Source: Anaerocolumna sp. MB42-C2
GTDB taxonomy: Bacteria; Bacillota; Clostridia; Lachnospirales; Lachnospiraceae
Assembly: GCF_030913705.1 (NCBI RefSeq)
Contig: NZ_CP133190.1
Location: 6,225,501-6,289,500 of the forward strand
Reading direction: 5' to 3'
Length of the DNA: 64,000 bases
Below are positions 17,414-25,837 of this stretch, piece by piece. Every line of letters starts with the position of its first letter. The stretch's first letter is position 1. The translations under genes were made by a program, and so were the position numbers. The notes below the pieces were generated by a model. The model was not told the origin of the DNA, did no database searches, and worked only from the letters and a program-made list of their open reading frames with translations.

Positions 17414-18319
17414 CTATGCTGCCTCATGTAACGAAGCATAGTACTGCTGTCGTTTCACCAATGGAGGTAAACCACCATTAGCGGAACAGATTCTTCTGTT
17501 ATTCCAATAGCTGATGAAATACCTCCAGATGAGAGTTTTTAACTGTTCCACAGTCATTGTGGTAGTGTCGTAACGTCCATAAAGTAATTCTTCTTTGAAT
17601 CTTGCCCACATGCTTTCGCATCTGGCATTGTCATGGCATCTGCCACCAGCACTATTCATACTCTGGAGAATGCCATATTTATTGATTGCTTTACGATATA
17701 ATTCGCTTGTGTATTGTGTACCTCTATCACTATGAAGGATAGCACCAGAAAGCATCGGATATGCCTTATAAGCATTCTCTAAAGTTTGTTCACATAGGGT
17801 TGCTTTCATATTTGTATCCATAGCAAGACCTAACACTGCTAAATCGTAGCAATCAAAGATAGCTGAAACATAAAGTTTTCCATCATATGCTTTTATTTCA
17901 GTCATATCTGTAACACATTTTTCGAGCGGGTTTTCTGCTGTGAAGTCACGCTTAATTAAATCATCTGATTTTCGGGCTTCTTTATTAGCTTTTGTAATAC
18001 CGTTAGGCTTGCGTTTGGATTTATGATTAAGACCTATTTCTTCCATCAAACGATAAACCGTTCTCTCGCTGGGAATAGGAACACCGTCTGGCTGTTTAAG
18101 CTGTAATGCCTGATACATGCGGATTCTTCCATAAGTGTCATTACATTCATCTTCCTTGCAGATATCCAGCATAGCATCTGCCAAAGGTTGATATTTCCAA
18201 GGAGAATCTTTTGTTTTCAGGTAATTGTTGAATGCCTGTCTGGAAACTCTAAGCATTCTGCAATAAAAAGAAATTTTGCCCTTAACCACGCCGTCTTCGG
18301 TTTTGATTGCAATAAACAT
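17414..18319 (-). CDS. IS3-family transposase OrfB (DDE integrase domain)
   Basis: A 301-residue protein with an N-terminal HTH_21 segment (YGRIRMYQALQLKQP) and an rve integrase core. The catalytic triad appears as Asp in VTDMTEIKAYDGKLY, Asp in LHSDRGTQYTSELY, and Glu in NARCESMWARFKEELLYG. Its ATG at 18319 overlaps the orfA stop as TAATG. A slippery A AAA AAC heptamer sits at 18328-18334 in the orfA frame, and a -1 shift there would yield the usual fused OrfAB transposase. Confidence 0.93.
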   Translation of the reverse strand: MFIAIKTEDGVVKGKISFYCRMLRVSRQAFNNYLKTKDSPWKYQPLADAMLDICKEDECNDTYGRIRMYQALQLKQPDGVPIPSERTVYRLMEEIGLNHKSKRKPNGITKANKEARKSDDLIKRDFTAENPLEKCVTDMTEIKAYDGKLYVSAIFDCYDLAVLGLAMDTNMKATLCEQTLENAYKAYPMLSGAILHSDRGTQYTSELYRKAINKYGILQSMNSAGGRCHDNARCESMWARFKEELLYGRYDTTTMTVEQLKTLIWRYFISYWNNRRICSANGGLPPLVKRQQYYASLHEAA

Positions 18320-18666
18320 TAATCTCTGTTTTTTGCTGACTTCCGACGGCTGGCTGCGAAAAAAGCGCTTGCTTCTTCAAGAAATTCGTTTTCTTCCTTT
18401 AAACGGCGAATTTCTTTATCCTGCTCTTTAACGTGTTTTCTGAGTTCAATGAGTTCTTCGTTAAGGGTCAGTGCATTATTCGGTGTATGAACTGCTTGGT
18501 TTGCACTGAGGCGCCCTTCTTTGTAGGCTTTTATCCAAGTGTACATAGTACCCTTTGGAATTCCTAATTCGTTAGCCGCTTTATGCCCACCGATTTCCTG
18601 GGCAAGTTTTACAGCCTGAGCTTTATACTCGTTGTCATAAGATTTTTGATCACGATTTGTTGCCAT
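18319..18666 (-). CDS. IS3-family OrfA, helix-turn-helix DNA-binding subunit
   Basis: A 115-residue protein: helix-turn-helix (YKAQAVKLAQEIGGHKAANE, then GIPKGTMYTWIKAYKEG) followed by a leucine-zipper-like coiled coil (LNEELIELRKHVKEQDKEI). OrfA proteins bind the element ends. The coding frame ends SAKNRD, and the codons GCA AAA AAC contain the frameshift site that produces OrfAB. AGGAGTGAAAA lies upstream of ATG 18666. Confidence 0.92.
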   Translation of the reverse strand: MATNRDQKSYDNEYKAQAVKLAQEIGGHKAANELGIPKGTMYTWIKAYKEGRLSANQAVHTPNNALTLNEELIELRKHVKEQDKEIRRLKEENEFLEEASAFFAASRRKSAKNRD

Positions 18667-18746
18667 AATATTTTCACTCCTATTCTCTTTTAATTATATA
18701 TCAAAATTCTTGAGAATAGGGTGTCAACTTTATTTATACAACATCA

Positions 18747-18895
18747 GACACAACACAACACAACACAAGTTTTTCCCTTATATTCAAAATACTTTTTTAA
18801 TAACCAGTAAGTAAAAGCTTGTGAGCGCACACGCGCGTAGGAAATATAGGGAATAGGTTGTGAACTTGTGTTTCTTGTGTCAGCTAGGAGGTAGA
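18747..18895 (+). repeat. Inverted-repeat region after the primase gene, candidate origin
   Basis: Left arm GACACAACACAACACAAGTTT begins at 18747 and is matched, inverted and with a one-base difference in length, by GTTC-type bases and ACTTGTGTTTCTTGTGTC near 18869-18887. Between the arms lie AT-rich stretches, GAGCGCACACGCGCGT and two CCCTTATATTC/CCCTATATTTCC-like sequences that are also inverted. No gene fits. A repeat-rich gap directly after the primase-helicase gene is a plausible initiator-binding region; this is inference. Confidence 0.4.
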
Positions 18896-18896
18896 A

Positions 18897-19184
18897 ATGA
18901 GAGAGAAATTAATTGAACAAAAACTAGTGAAAACAGTAAAACGTATGGGAGGTATCGCACCTAAATTCATTAGTCCTGGTTTCGATGGTATGCCAGACCG
19001 CATCGTACTTCTGCCAAATGAGAAGATTGGATTCGTAGAGATAAAAGCATTGGGAGGTAAACCAAGACCACTGCAGCTTGCAAGGCACAGAATGTTACGC
19101 GAGTTAGGGTTTCAGGTGTATGTGCTTGATGAGGAAACGCAAATAGATGCTATTTTAAGAAAGATCGGAGGTGATGCCCAATGA
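18897..19184 (+). CDS. VRR-NUC domain nuclease
   Basis: A 95-residue stand-alone VRR-NUC protein. It has the family pattern GFDGMPDRIVLLP (Asp34), then IGFVEIKALGG (Glu48, Lys50), and GKPRPLQLARHRMLRELGF. VRR-NUC proteins are PD-(D/E)XK nucleases; phage versions usually lie next to a SNF2 helicase, as here, and probably cleave branched DNA. GGAGG lies before ATG 18897. The stop overlaps the helicase start as ATGA. Confidence 0.88.
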   Translation: MREKLIEQKLVKTVKRMGGIAPKFISPGFDGMPDRIVLLPNEKIGFVEIKALGGKPRPLQLARHRMLRELGFQVYVLDEETQIDAILRKIGGDAQ

Positions 19185-20558
19185 AGTTCATACCACACAA
19201 TTATCAGAAATATTCCATTGGTTATGTAAAAGAGCATGATATTACCGCATTGCTTTTGAGTATGGGCCTCGGTTGACAAAACAGTGATAACATTAACCGC
19301 CGTCAATGATTTATTATTTGATAGCTTCGAAATCCATAAGGTATTGGTGATTTGTCCGATTCGAGTTGGTTTGTATTCATGGCCAATGGAACTTGCGAAG
19401 TGGGAACACTTGCAGGATTTAAAATACAGTGTTGCCATTGGGACAGAATCGGAACGCTTGGCAGCATTGAAATCCAAAGCAGATATTTACATCATCAACC
19501 GTGAAAATCTACCATGGCTGATTGAGTCAAGCGGTGTACCTTTTGATTTTGATATGGTTGTCATTGATGAGTTGTCATCTTTTAAGAATCACCAAGCAAA
19601 ACGCTTCCGAGCCTTAATGAAAGTAAGACCAAAGGTTAGAAGAATTGTAGGACTTACCGGTACTCCATCCAGTAACGGTTTGATGGATTTATTTGCAGAA
19701 TTCAAACTGTTGGATAGGGGAGAGCGCCTGGGAAGATTTATTGGTCAGTACCGAAGTGCATACTTCAAGCCAGATAAAATGAATGGCCAGATTATTTTTT
19801 CCTATAAGCCATTGCCTGGAGCAGAACAACAGATTTATAACAAGATATCGGATATCACGATTTCCATGAAATCCACAGATCACATAAAGATGCCGGAACT
19901 AGTGACTAGCAATTATGAAGTGTATTTGGAACCAGAAGAACAGGATTTATATGATGAAATGAAGCGGGAGTTAATGATCCCTTTTCATAATCAAGATGAT
20001 ATTACAGCAGCAAATGCAGCAGCACTTTCAGGAAAACTGTGTCAGATGGCCAATGGTGCAGTGTATTCTGATAAAGGTGAAATCATATTAATTCATAGCA
20101 AGAAACTGGATGCCTTGGAGGATATGATTGAAGCAGCGAATGGTAAACCAATTTTAGTAGCGTACTGGTTTCGACATGATTTAGAGCGAATTACGGAGAG
20201 ACTGAACAAAGTAAAAGTAAAGTTTACTAAGCTAGACACAGATGCCAGTATACGAAAGTGGAATGCAGGAGAACTTCCTGTGGCACTAATTCACCCTGCG
20301 AGTGCTGGTCATGGTCTTAACCTTCAAAGTGGTGGTTCGTCCCTTGTTTGGTTTGGTATGACCTGGTCCTTGGAATTATATCAGCAGACCATCGCAAGAT
20401 TGTGGAGACAAGGCCAGAAGGCAAATACCGTTGTGGTGCAACACATTGTTGCCAAAGGAACCATTGATGAAAACATTTTGAGAGCACTGTCAAAAAAGGA
20501 TCATACACAATCCGCATTAATTGATGCAGTAAAGGCCAATCTGAGACAATCTGAGTAA
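19181..20558 (+). pseudogene. SNF2-family helicase, frameshifted in the Walker A motif
   Basis: From ATG 19181 the frame reads MKFIPHNYQKYSIGYVKEHD, then SMGLG and stops at TGA 19274-19276. Removing the four bases TTGA (19273-19276) would give GLGKTVITLTAV, the intact Walker A. The rest of the helicase continues in the shifted frame to 20558: ICPIRVGLYSWPMELAKW, VVIDELSSFK (Walker B, DELS), LTGTPSSNGL, LIHPASAGHGLNLQ, and ARLWRQGQKA. As read, the gene cannot make a full ATPase; a GTG at 19284 could only restart after the Walker A. Either a real mutation or an assembly error. Confidence 0.85.
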
Positions 20559-20594
20559 ATCCGAGGGAAAAAAATTCTTATTCGGAGGTAATCT

Positions 20595-21026
20595 ATGAAC
20601 GCAAAAGAGTATTTTAGGCAGATTTCACGAATGGAGTCATTGATTAGTACAAAAAAGCAACATGTGGATGCCCTGAAAACATTGGCATACAGTATTGGAG
20701 CACCAAATTTGAGTGGGATGCCAAAGAATCCGAGTGGATCGATTTCGCCTATGGCAGATGCTGTGTGTAAGGCATTGGATTTGGAAGCCGAAATACGTAA
20801 GGATGAGTATCTATTGCAGGAAAAGAAAGTATTCATTTTGGAACTAATTAGGAGTATTGAGAACTGTGATTGCCAGGCTGTTCTTATTAAGCGATATTTT
20901 GATCACCGCTCTTGGGATGACATTGCAGTGAGTATGTTCTACTCTACTCGGTGGATATATAAACTTCACGGTCGTGCTCTTGAGGAAATTGATAGAAAGC
21001 TGAAAGAAGGAGGTGTCCGCACGTGA
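20595..21026 (+). CDS. DUF1492-type phage regulator with sigma-70 region 4-like HTH
   Basis: A 143-residue protein with an N-terminal coiled-coil (MNAKEYFRQISRMESLISTK) and a C-terminal helix-turn-helix (LIKRYFDHRSWDDIAVSMFY, then STRWIYKLHGRALEEI). This is the DUF1492/ArpU-like layout; members sit just before the packaging genes of Gram-positive phages and are thought to control late transcription. GGAGG lies before ATG 20595. The stop overlaps the next gene (GTG/ATGA-type spacing at 21023). Confidence 0.82.
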   Translation: MNAKEYFRQISRMESLISTKKQHVDALKTLAYSIGAPNLSGMPKNPSGSISPMADAVCKALDLEAEIRKDEYLLQEKKVFILELIRSIENCDCQAVLIKRYFDHRSWDDIAVSMFYSTRWIYKLHGRALEEIDRKLKEGGVRT

Positions 21027-21670
21027 GCTATAAAGATGCGCTAAAAGATGATATTCCTATAGAAAAAGATAAAAGCGGATTTAATTGGTATTACCCTCCT
21101 TGCCGAATCTGCAATGCTCCTGTTCCTAGTTGGAATTATATTCACGGTACAGAATATACCTGCGATGAATGTCGTGAAGTGTTGGTAAAATTGAATTATC
21201 AAAAAAAGTGTACTTCATCAATTGATACAAAAGAAGAAAAGCTGAAGAAAGCAATAAAACGTATATCTAAAGTCACAGATATTAGACATTATGAAAATGC
21301 AATTATAAAAGTTCAGTATAGTTTTGATAAGCCGATGTATTACCAAAGTACCGAAGAAATTATGGTTGCGCTTGAGTTGTTAAGGAGAGGTCTTGTGGCT
21401 TATCATCAAGTACAGGTTTTTGATTTTCGTGTGGACTTTGTAATTCCGCAGTTGAAAGTGGCATTAGAGATTGACGGCGCACCTTTCCACCGCAAGGACA
21501 GACTATCTAGTCAAATGCTGCGTGATGAGATAATAGCTAATAAACTTGGGAATGGCTATGAAGTCATTCACATACCCACTGACAATGTTAATCTCAACAT
21601 TACGAAATTAATACCTGCTATTAAAGCAGTACTTTCTAGAAGAAAAAGAGTTCAGTCGAGTTCATGTTAG
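21023..21670 (+). CDS. Zinc-ribbon plus DUF559-like nuclease
   Basis: A 215-residue protein. Residues 27-50 hold CRIC and CDEC (Cys27, 30, 47, 50), a likely zinc ribbon. The C-terminal half has VFDFRVDFVIPQLKVALEID followed by GAPFHRKDRLSSQMLRDE and GYEVIHIP, the pattern of DUF559/Vsr-like endonucleases with an Asp, a Glu-x-Asp and a His. It starts with GTG at 21023, overlapping the upstream regulator. It may nick or cut DNA in replication or packaging; the target is not known. Confidence 0.7.
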   Translation: MSYKDALKDDIPIEKDKSGFNWYYPPCRICNAPVPSWNYIHGTEYTCDECREVLVKLNYQKKCTSSIDTKEEKLKKAIKRISKVTDIRHYENAIIKVQYSFDKPMYYQSTEEIMVALELLRRGLVAYHQVQVFDFRVDFVIPQLKVALEIDGAPFHRKDRLSSQMLRDEIIANKLGNGYEVIHIPTDNVNLNITKLIPAIKAVLSRRKRVQSSSC

Positions 21671-21689
21671 TTCACTTGAGGAGACATAG

Positions 21690-21714
21690 CACTAATGATA
21701 TAATGTCATTAGTG
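21690..21714 (+). promoter_or_regulatory. Perfect 9-bp inverted repeat around TATAAT
   Basis: CACTAATGA (21690-21698) and TCATTAGTG (21706-21714) flank TATAATG. A -10-like TATAAT at the centre of a palindrome could be an operator over a promoter for the HNH-terminase transcript, or simply an RNA hairpin. A good -35 was not seen. Confidence 0.45.
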
Positions 21715-21730
21715 AAAGTATAATCAAATT

Positions 21731-21767
21731 AAGCCTTTGTGGGGGAACAGCCTACAAGGGCTTTTGT
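21731..21767 (+). terminator. Terminator before the packaging genes
   Basis: AAGCCTTTGT (21731-21740) pairs with ACAAGGGCTT (21754-21763), ten pairs with one G-T wobble, around a G-rich loop and followed by TTGTT. It separates early from packaging genes. The run of T is short, so it may be weak or serve as an RNA structure. Confidence 0.55.
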
Positions 21768-21791
21768 TATACCTAAAAGCGAGGTGAACCA

Positions 21792-22160
21792 ATGCCCTAT
21801 AAACCAAAACATCCCTGTGCTTACCCAGGTTGCGGTCGGCTTGCTGTACGCGAGCAATACTGTGACGAGCATCAAAAAGTAATGAACAAACAATACAACC
21901 AGTACGAACGTGACCCTGCATCCAACAAACGATATGGTCGTGCTTGGAAGCGTATCCGTGACCGCTACATCAAGTTGCATCCTCTCTGTGAGGAGTGTGA
22001 GAAGCAAGGTAAGATCACTCCTGCCGAAGAGGTACACCACATACGTCCTCTCTCAAAAGGAGGAGGAAACGAGAAGAGCAATCTTATGGCTCTTTGTAAA
22101 TCTTGCCACTCTCGAATCACTGCCGAGAGTGGTGACCGATGGGGGAGGTCAAATCCCTAG
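21792..22160 (+). CDS. Phage HNH endonuclease
   Basis: A 122-residue HNH nuclease: N-terminal zinc site (CAYPGCGRL with REQYCDEH), then LCEECEKQGKI, VHHIRPLSKGG and LMALCKSCHSRIT. The His-His and the Asn/His of the beta-beta-alpha-metal fold are present. In HK97-type phages such enzymes stand beside the terminase and help cut the cos site. RBS GAGGTG lies before ATG 21792. The putative cos region and the small terminase gene follow. Confidence 0.93.
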   Translation: MPYKPKHPCAYPGCGRLAVREQYCDEHQKVMNKQYNQYERDPASNKRYGRAWKRIRDRYIKLHPLCEECEKQGKITPAEEVHHIRPLSKGGGNEKSNLMALCKSCHSRITAESGDRWGRSNP

Positions 22161-22256
22161 AACCTTTTAAGACGGACAGCGGCGTGGAGTCACACGCACA
22201 AAAATTACGGTTCAAACGGGGGATTGACCCGTGCCGTGCAAAGGAGATGATGGAGC
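22161..22256 (+). other. Probable cos region between HNH and terminase genes
   Basis: This gap is GC-rich against its surroundings (GACGGACAGCGGCGTGGAG, then TCACACGCACAAAAATTACGG, then GGGGGATTGACCCG) and has no gene. HNH gene, GC-rich gap and terminase gene in this order is the usual place of cos in HK97-type phages of Firmicutes. No cohesive-end sequence can be assigned by eye. Confidence 0.4.
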
Positions 22257-22844
22257 GTGGCAAAAGACGGTACAAATAGAGGAGGACGTCGGGTTCGTGC
22301 CGGCGATAAACCGAAACCTCTTGCTGATAAAATTAACTTAGGAAAGGCAGCAAAGGTTTTAGAAGCTCCGGACTTACATCCTGAGTCAATATTAGAGGCA
22401 GATGAGTTAGAGGTTGAGGCGGATTTGTTTGGTGAGGATATGCCAGAACCAAGCGAATACCTAAGTGCAAGGCAGAAGGACGGAAGACCGCTGGGTGCCG
22501 ATGCTCTGTTTAAGGAAACCTGGAAGTGGCTGAGAGAACGTGGGTGTGAGAAATTCGTTAACCCAAGGCTCATTGAAGCCTATGCCCAGGCATTCACTCG
22601 GTATATCCAATGTGAGGAAGCAATTAGTATTTATGGTTTGCTGGGAAAACACCCAACCACAGGTGGTGCCATTGCAAGTCCCTTTGTGCAGATGAGTCAG
22701 TCGTTTCAAAAACAAGCGAATCTAATCTGGTATGAGATATTTGATATAGTAAAACAGAATTGCACCACAGCTTTTACCGGGAATCCGCAAGATGATATTA
22801 TGGAGTCTCTGCTGTCGGGCAGGAAAGGACGGTATAACCTATGA
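22257..22844 (+). CDS. terS: Small terminase subunit, P27 family
   Basis: A 195-residue protein starting at GTG 22257 with AAGGAG ten bases upstream. The basic N-terminus (MAKDGTNRGGRRVRAGDKPK) and the C-terminal part (FVNPRLIEAYAQAFTRYIQC, then EAISIYGLLGKHPTTGGAIA) match the P27 family of phage small terminases, which bind the packaging site and recruit the large subunit. It overlaps the next gene by 4 bases. The large subunit is separated from it by an insert of about 5.8 kb holding two methyltransferases and the amidoligase cassette. Confidence 0.85.
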   Translation: MAKDGTNRGGRRVRAGDKPKPLADKINLGKAAKVLEAPDLHPESILEADELEVEADLFGEDMPEPSEYLSARQKDGRPLGADALFKETWKWLRERGCEKFVNPRLIEAYAQAFTRYIQCEEAISIYGLLGKHPTTGGAIASPFVQMSQSFQKQANLIWYEIFDIVKQNCTTAFTGNPQDDIMESLLSGRKGRYNL

Positions 22845-24082
22845 ATTCAACAGAACGCTTTGAAAAAGTAAACATAGACCGACTGGTGCCGTATGCTAGA
22901 AATGCTCGCACACATAGTAAGGAGCAGATACTACAACTTCGAGCTTCACTACGTGAATTCGGATTTGTAAATCCTGTCATCGTGGATAAGGATTTAAATA
23001 TAATTGCAGGGCATGGACGAATACTTGCTGCTAAGGAAGAAGGGGTAACCGAAGTACCCTGCGTGTTTGCAGAGCATCTGAGCGAGGCACAGAAGAGAGC
23101 TTATATTCTTGCTGATAACCGCCTTGCGATGAATGCCGGCTGGGATGAGGAAATGCTCTCAGTAGAAATTTCAGATTTACAAGCATCTGACTTTGATGTT
23201 TCACTCTTAGGATTCGATAATGCTGAACTAAATAAACTGTTGGGTTCTGGTGACGAAGTTAAGGATGATGATTTTGATGTTGACAGTGAACTTCAAAAGC
23301 CTGCGGTAACGAAGTTCGGTGATCTATGGATTTTGGGTAAACACCGGCTTGTCTGTGGTGATAGTACGAAACAGGAAACCTATGATTTGCTCATGGATGG
23401 AAACTTGGCAAACCTTGTAGTAACGGATCCACCTTATAATGTTAACTACGAAGGAACGGCAGGTAAGATTAAAAATGATAATATGGCTGACGAAAAATTC
23501 TATCAGTTCCTTTTGGACGCATTCACCCTCACCGAAAAGGTGATGGCAAAGGATGCGTCTATTTATGTGTTCCATGCAGATACGGAAGGATTGAATTTCC
23601 GCAGGGCATTCTTTAATGCAGGGTTCTATCTTTCCGGTACCTGCATCTGGAAGAAGCAGTCGCTGGTTCTGGGGCGTTCCCCATATCAGTGGCAACATGA
23701 ACCGGTGCTCTTTGGTTGGAAGAAGGTAGGAAAGCACGCCTGGTACTCAGACCGAAAGCAGTCAACTATATGGGAATTTGATAAACCAAAGAAGAACACA
23801 GACCATCCTACCATGAAGCCGGTACCGCTATTGGCGTATCCGATTATAAATTCCAGTATGACCGGCTGTATTGTTCTTGATCCTTTTGGGGGTAGCGGTT
23901 CTACACTTATCGCCTGTGAACAGACAGGAAGACACTGTTACATAACTGAGTTGGATGAGAAGTTTTGTGATGTAATTGTAAGACGGTATATTGAACAGGT
24001 TGGTAGCACGGAAAATGTATATCTCATTCGGAGTGGCGATAAAGTACACTTTGATGATGTGGAGGTGCCGGTTCATGAATAG
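22841..24082 (+). CDS. ParB-like domain fused to a DPPY DNA methyltransferase
   Basis: A 413-residue fusion. Residues 1-125 form a ParB/sulfiredoxin-type nuclease-like domain (IDRLVPYARNARTHSKEQIL, GFVNPVIVDKD, IAGHGRILAA). Residues 150-400 are an amino-methyltransferase of the beta class: DPPYNV (196-199) comes before the S-adenosylmethionine motif DPFGGSGST (349-353). Such enzymes methylate adenine N6 or cytosine N4. This combination is common beside small terminases, and probably protects phage DNA from host restriction. The stop overlaps the next methyltransferase gene by 8 bases. Confidence 0.9.
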   Translation: MNSTERFEKVNIDRLVPYARNARTHSKEQILQLRASLREFGFVNPVIVDKDLNIIAGHGRILAAKEEGVTEVPCVFAEHLSEAQKRAYILADNRLAMNAGWDEEMLSVEISDLQASDFDVSLLGFDNAELNKLLGSGDEVKDDDFDVDSELQKPAVTKFGDLWILGKHRLVCGDSTKQETYDLLMDGNLANLVVTDPPYNVNYEGTAGKIKNDNMADEKFYQFLLDAFTLTEKVMAKDASIYVFHADTEGLNFRRAFFNAGFYLSGTCIWKKQSLVLGRSPYQWQHEPVLFGWKKVGKHAWYSDRKQSTIWEFDKPKKNTDHPTMKPVPLLAYPIINSSMTGCIVLDPFGGSGSTLIACEQTGRHCYITELDEKFCDVIVRRYIEQVGSTENVYLIRSGDKVHFDDVEVPVHE

Positions 24083-25751
24083 ACAGCTTACCATCCTCTC
24101 TTTGTTTGATGGTAGTGGTGGTTTCCCTCTTGCAGCAATACTGTGTGGGATTCGACCTGTTGCTGCGTCAGAAATTGAACCATTCCCCATAAGGGTTACG
24201 ACAAAGCGGATACCACAAATGAAGCATCTTGGAGATATTACAATCATTGATGGTTCCAAGATTGAGCCTGTTGATATTATATCTTTTGGTTCGCCCTGCA
24301 CTGATATGAGTATCGCAGGAAAACGAAACGGATTGGACGGAAAACAATCCGTCCTTTTTTATGAGGCAATCAGAATAGTAAAGGAAATGAGGTGTGCTAC
24401 CGATGGCAACTATCCAAGATTTATATTGTGGGAAAACGTGCCAGGCGCGTTCTCATCAAACAAAGGAGAAGATTTCAAAGAAGTCCTCGATGCAATCGTG
24501 CAGATTGCAGAGCCGAATGCCGAGGTGCCTTCGCCTAACAAAAAGGGATGGCCTTATGCCGACATTTATGTGGGTAGCGGATGGAGCTTGGCTTACCGAA
24601 CTATCGATGCGCAATATTTCGGAGTCGCCCAACGGCGCAAAAGAATCTACCTTGTCGCAGATTTTGGAAGTGAGTGTGCCGGAGAGATTCTCTTTGAGCC
24701 CCAAGGCTTGTCAAGGGATTTTACGCCGAGCTTTGGCGAGGGGCAAGCAGCTGCCGGAAGTTCTAAGGGAAGCATTGGAGAGCCAATCTGTGTGTTAAAT
24801 GATCAAGGCGGTTCATTTATGTCAGTTACGAAAGATTTAACTGCCACACACCGTGCCTGTATGGGCGATAATCAGCAGGCAGTGATGGTAGAAAACCATC
24901 CGGCAGATAGTAGGATAAAGATAGATAAAAGCGGTAAAGTACAGACCCTTACTTCTCGAATGGGAACAGGAGGCAACAACGTTCCATTAACATTAAAGAT
25001 TCGTTCTGGCTGTGAGGGCGGTGGCAAAGGAGCGCTGCTTCAAGAAAATAAATCTGCAACACTATCAACAGTCAATGATCAGTCGGTTTTTGTACCAAAG
25101 CCAATGAGTATAGCAGGAAATATCATCGACCGTTCGGAAAAGAGCGGTGGTAATGGACTTGGTATCAATGAGGATATTTCTTTCACTTTAAACACCGCTG
25201 ACCGCCATGCTGTGGTCTATTCTATGCCCGATGTCCCATTCCATACAACATACAGTGAGAACATAGCATCAACTTTGCTTAATAGGGATTACAAAAGTGC
25301 TCAGCTCGTTTCTTACGGAATTGACCGTGCGGCTTTTAACCAGGGAAGCAATGCACTTTATAAACCTTCCGTGGAGAAGGAACAAGCACAGACACTTGTT
25401 TCAAGAGGTCCAGGCGCGGTAGCTAAACCAGAGAAGTCAAGATATATCGTGAGAAGACTTACTCCCCTAGAATGTGCTAGACTACAGGGATTCCCCGATT
25501 GGTGGTGTGAAGGACTTGAAACACCAGAACCTACGGAAGAGGAAATTGTCTGGTGGTCAGATGTATTTGAAACACATCGTCGCATCTGTGGTACTTCCAC
25601 GAAAGCAAAGACTAGAAAACAGATAATCAAATGGCTTCAAAATCCACGGTCCGATTCAGCAGAATATAAAATGTGGGGCAATGGAATTGCTCTTCCCTGT
25701 GTCTGCTTTGTAATGTATGGGGTTGTAAAAGTAGCAGAAAGAGAATTGTAA
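24075..25751 (+). CDS. Phage C5-cytosine methyltransferase with a long repetitive target region
   Basis: From ATG 24075 the protein has 558 residues. Motif I is SLFDGSGGFPLA, motif IV GSPCTDMSIAG (catalytic Cys75; Thr replaces the usual Gln), motif VI WENVPGAF, motif VIII AQRRKRIYLV; after a long insert come RRLTPLECARLQGFPDWW and MWGNGIALPC. The insert between motifs VIII and IX (about 225-455) holds repeated Thr-Leu blocks (KDLTATHRA, QTLTSRMG, ATLSTVND, FTLNTADR, STLLNRDY, QTLVSRGP). Thr-Leu pairs mark target-recognition units in this family, so more than one target is possible. It overlaps the DPPY methyltransferase gene. Confidence 0.9.
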   Translation: MNRQLTILSLFDGSGGFPLAAILCGIRPVAASEIEPFPIRVTTKRIPQMKHLGDITIIDGSKIEPVDIISFGSPCTDMSIAGKRNGLDGKQSVLFYEAIRIVKEMRCATDGNYPRFILWENVPGAFSSNKGEDFKEVLDAIVQIAEPNAEVPSPNKKGWPYADIYVGSGWSLAYRTIDAQYFGVAQRRKRIYLVADFGSECAGEILFEPQGLSRDFTPSFGEGQAAAGSSKGSIGEPICVLNDQGGSFMSVTKDLTATHRACMGDNQQAVMVENHPADSRIKIDKSGKVQTLTSRMGTGGNNVPLTLKIRSGCEGGGKGALLQENKSATLSTVNDQSVFVPKPMSIAGNIIDRSEKSGGNGLGINEDISFTLNTADRHAVVYSMPDVPFHTTYSENIASTLLNRDYKSAQLVSYGIDRAAFNQGSNALYKPSVEKEQAQTLVSRGPGAVAKPEKSRYIVRRLTPLECARLQGFPDWWCEGLETPEPTEEEIVWWSDVFETHRRICGTSTKAKTRKQIIKWLQNPRSDSAEYKMWGNGIALPCVCFVMYGVVKVAEREL

Positions 25752-25774
25752 TCTCTTTCTTATAAAATAAATCA

Positions 25775-25805
25775 CTTGCTATATTACAGCTTTAGAGTGA
25801 TATAT
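25775..25805 (+). promoter_or_regulatory. Prophage motif 2, copy 1
   Basis: CTTGCTA at the left and TTTAGAGTGATATAT at the right, 31 bases in all, 33 bases before ATG 25838. The same layout with identical right block and length occurs at 26885 and 51890. TTGCTA could be a -35 and the GATATAT region a -10. ATCACT and AGTGAT also form an inverted repeat here. Confidence 0.7.
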
Positions 25806-25837
25806 GTTACTACCAAAATGAAAGGTAGGAAAATAAA

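Larger units (their letters stand above)
17367..18746 (-). mobile_element. IS3-family insertion sequence, complete, 1380 bp
   Basis: The two ends are imperfect inverted repeats: TGATATTGTC with TTTACAC and TTCTCAAG at the left, and TGATGTTGTA with TTGACAC and TTCTCAAG at the right. Both ends are flanked by the 3-bp duplication GAC (17364-17366 and 18747-18749), typical of IS3-family insertion. The element carries orfA and orfB on the minus strand with a TAATG overlap. It landed between the primase and VRR-NUC genes, at the outer edge of a repeat-rich region that may be a replication origin. Both genes appear intact, so it may be active. Confidence 0.9.
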
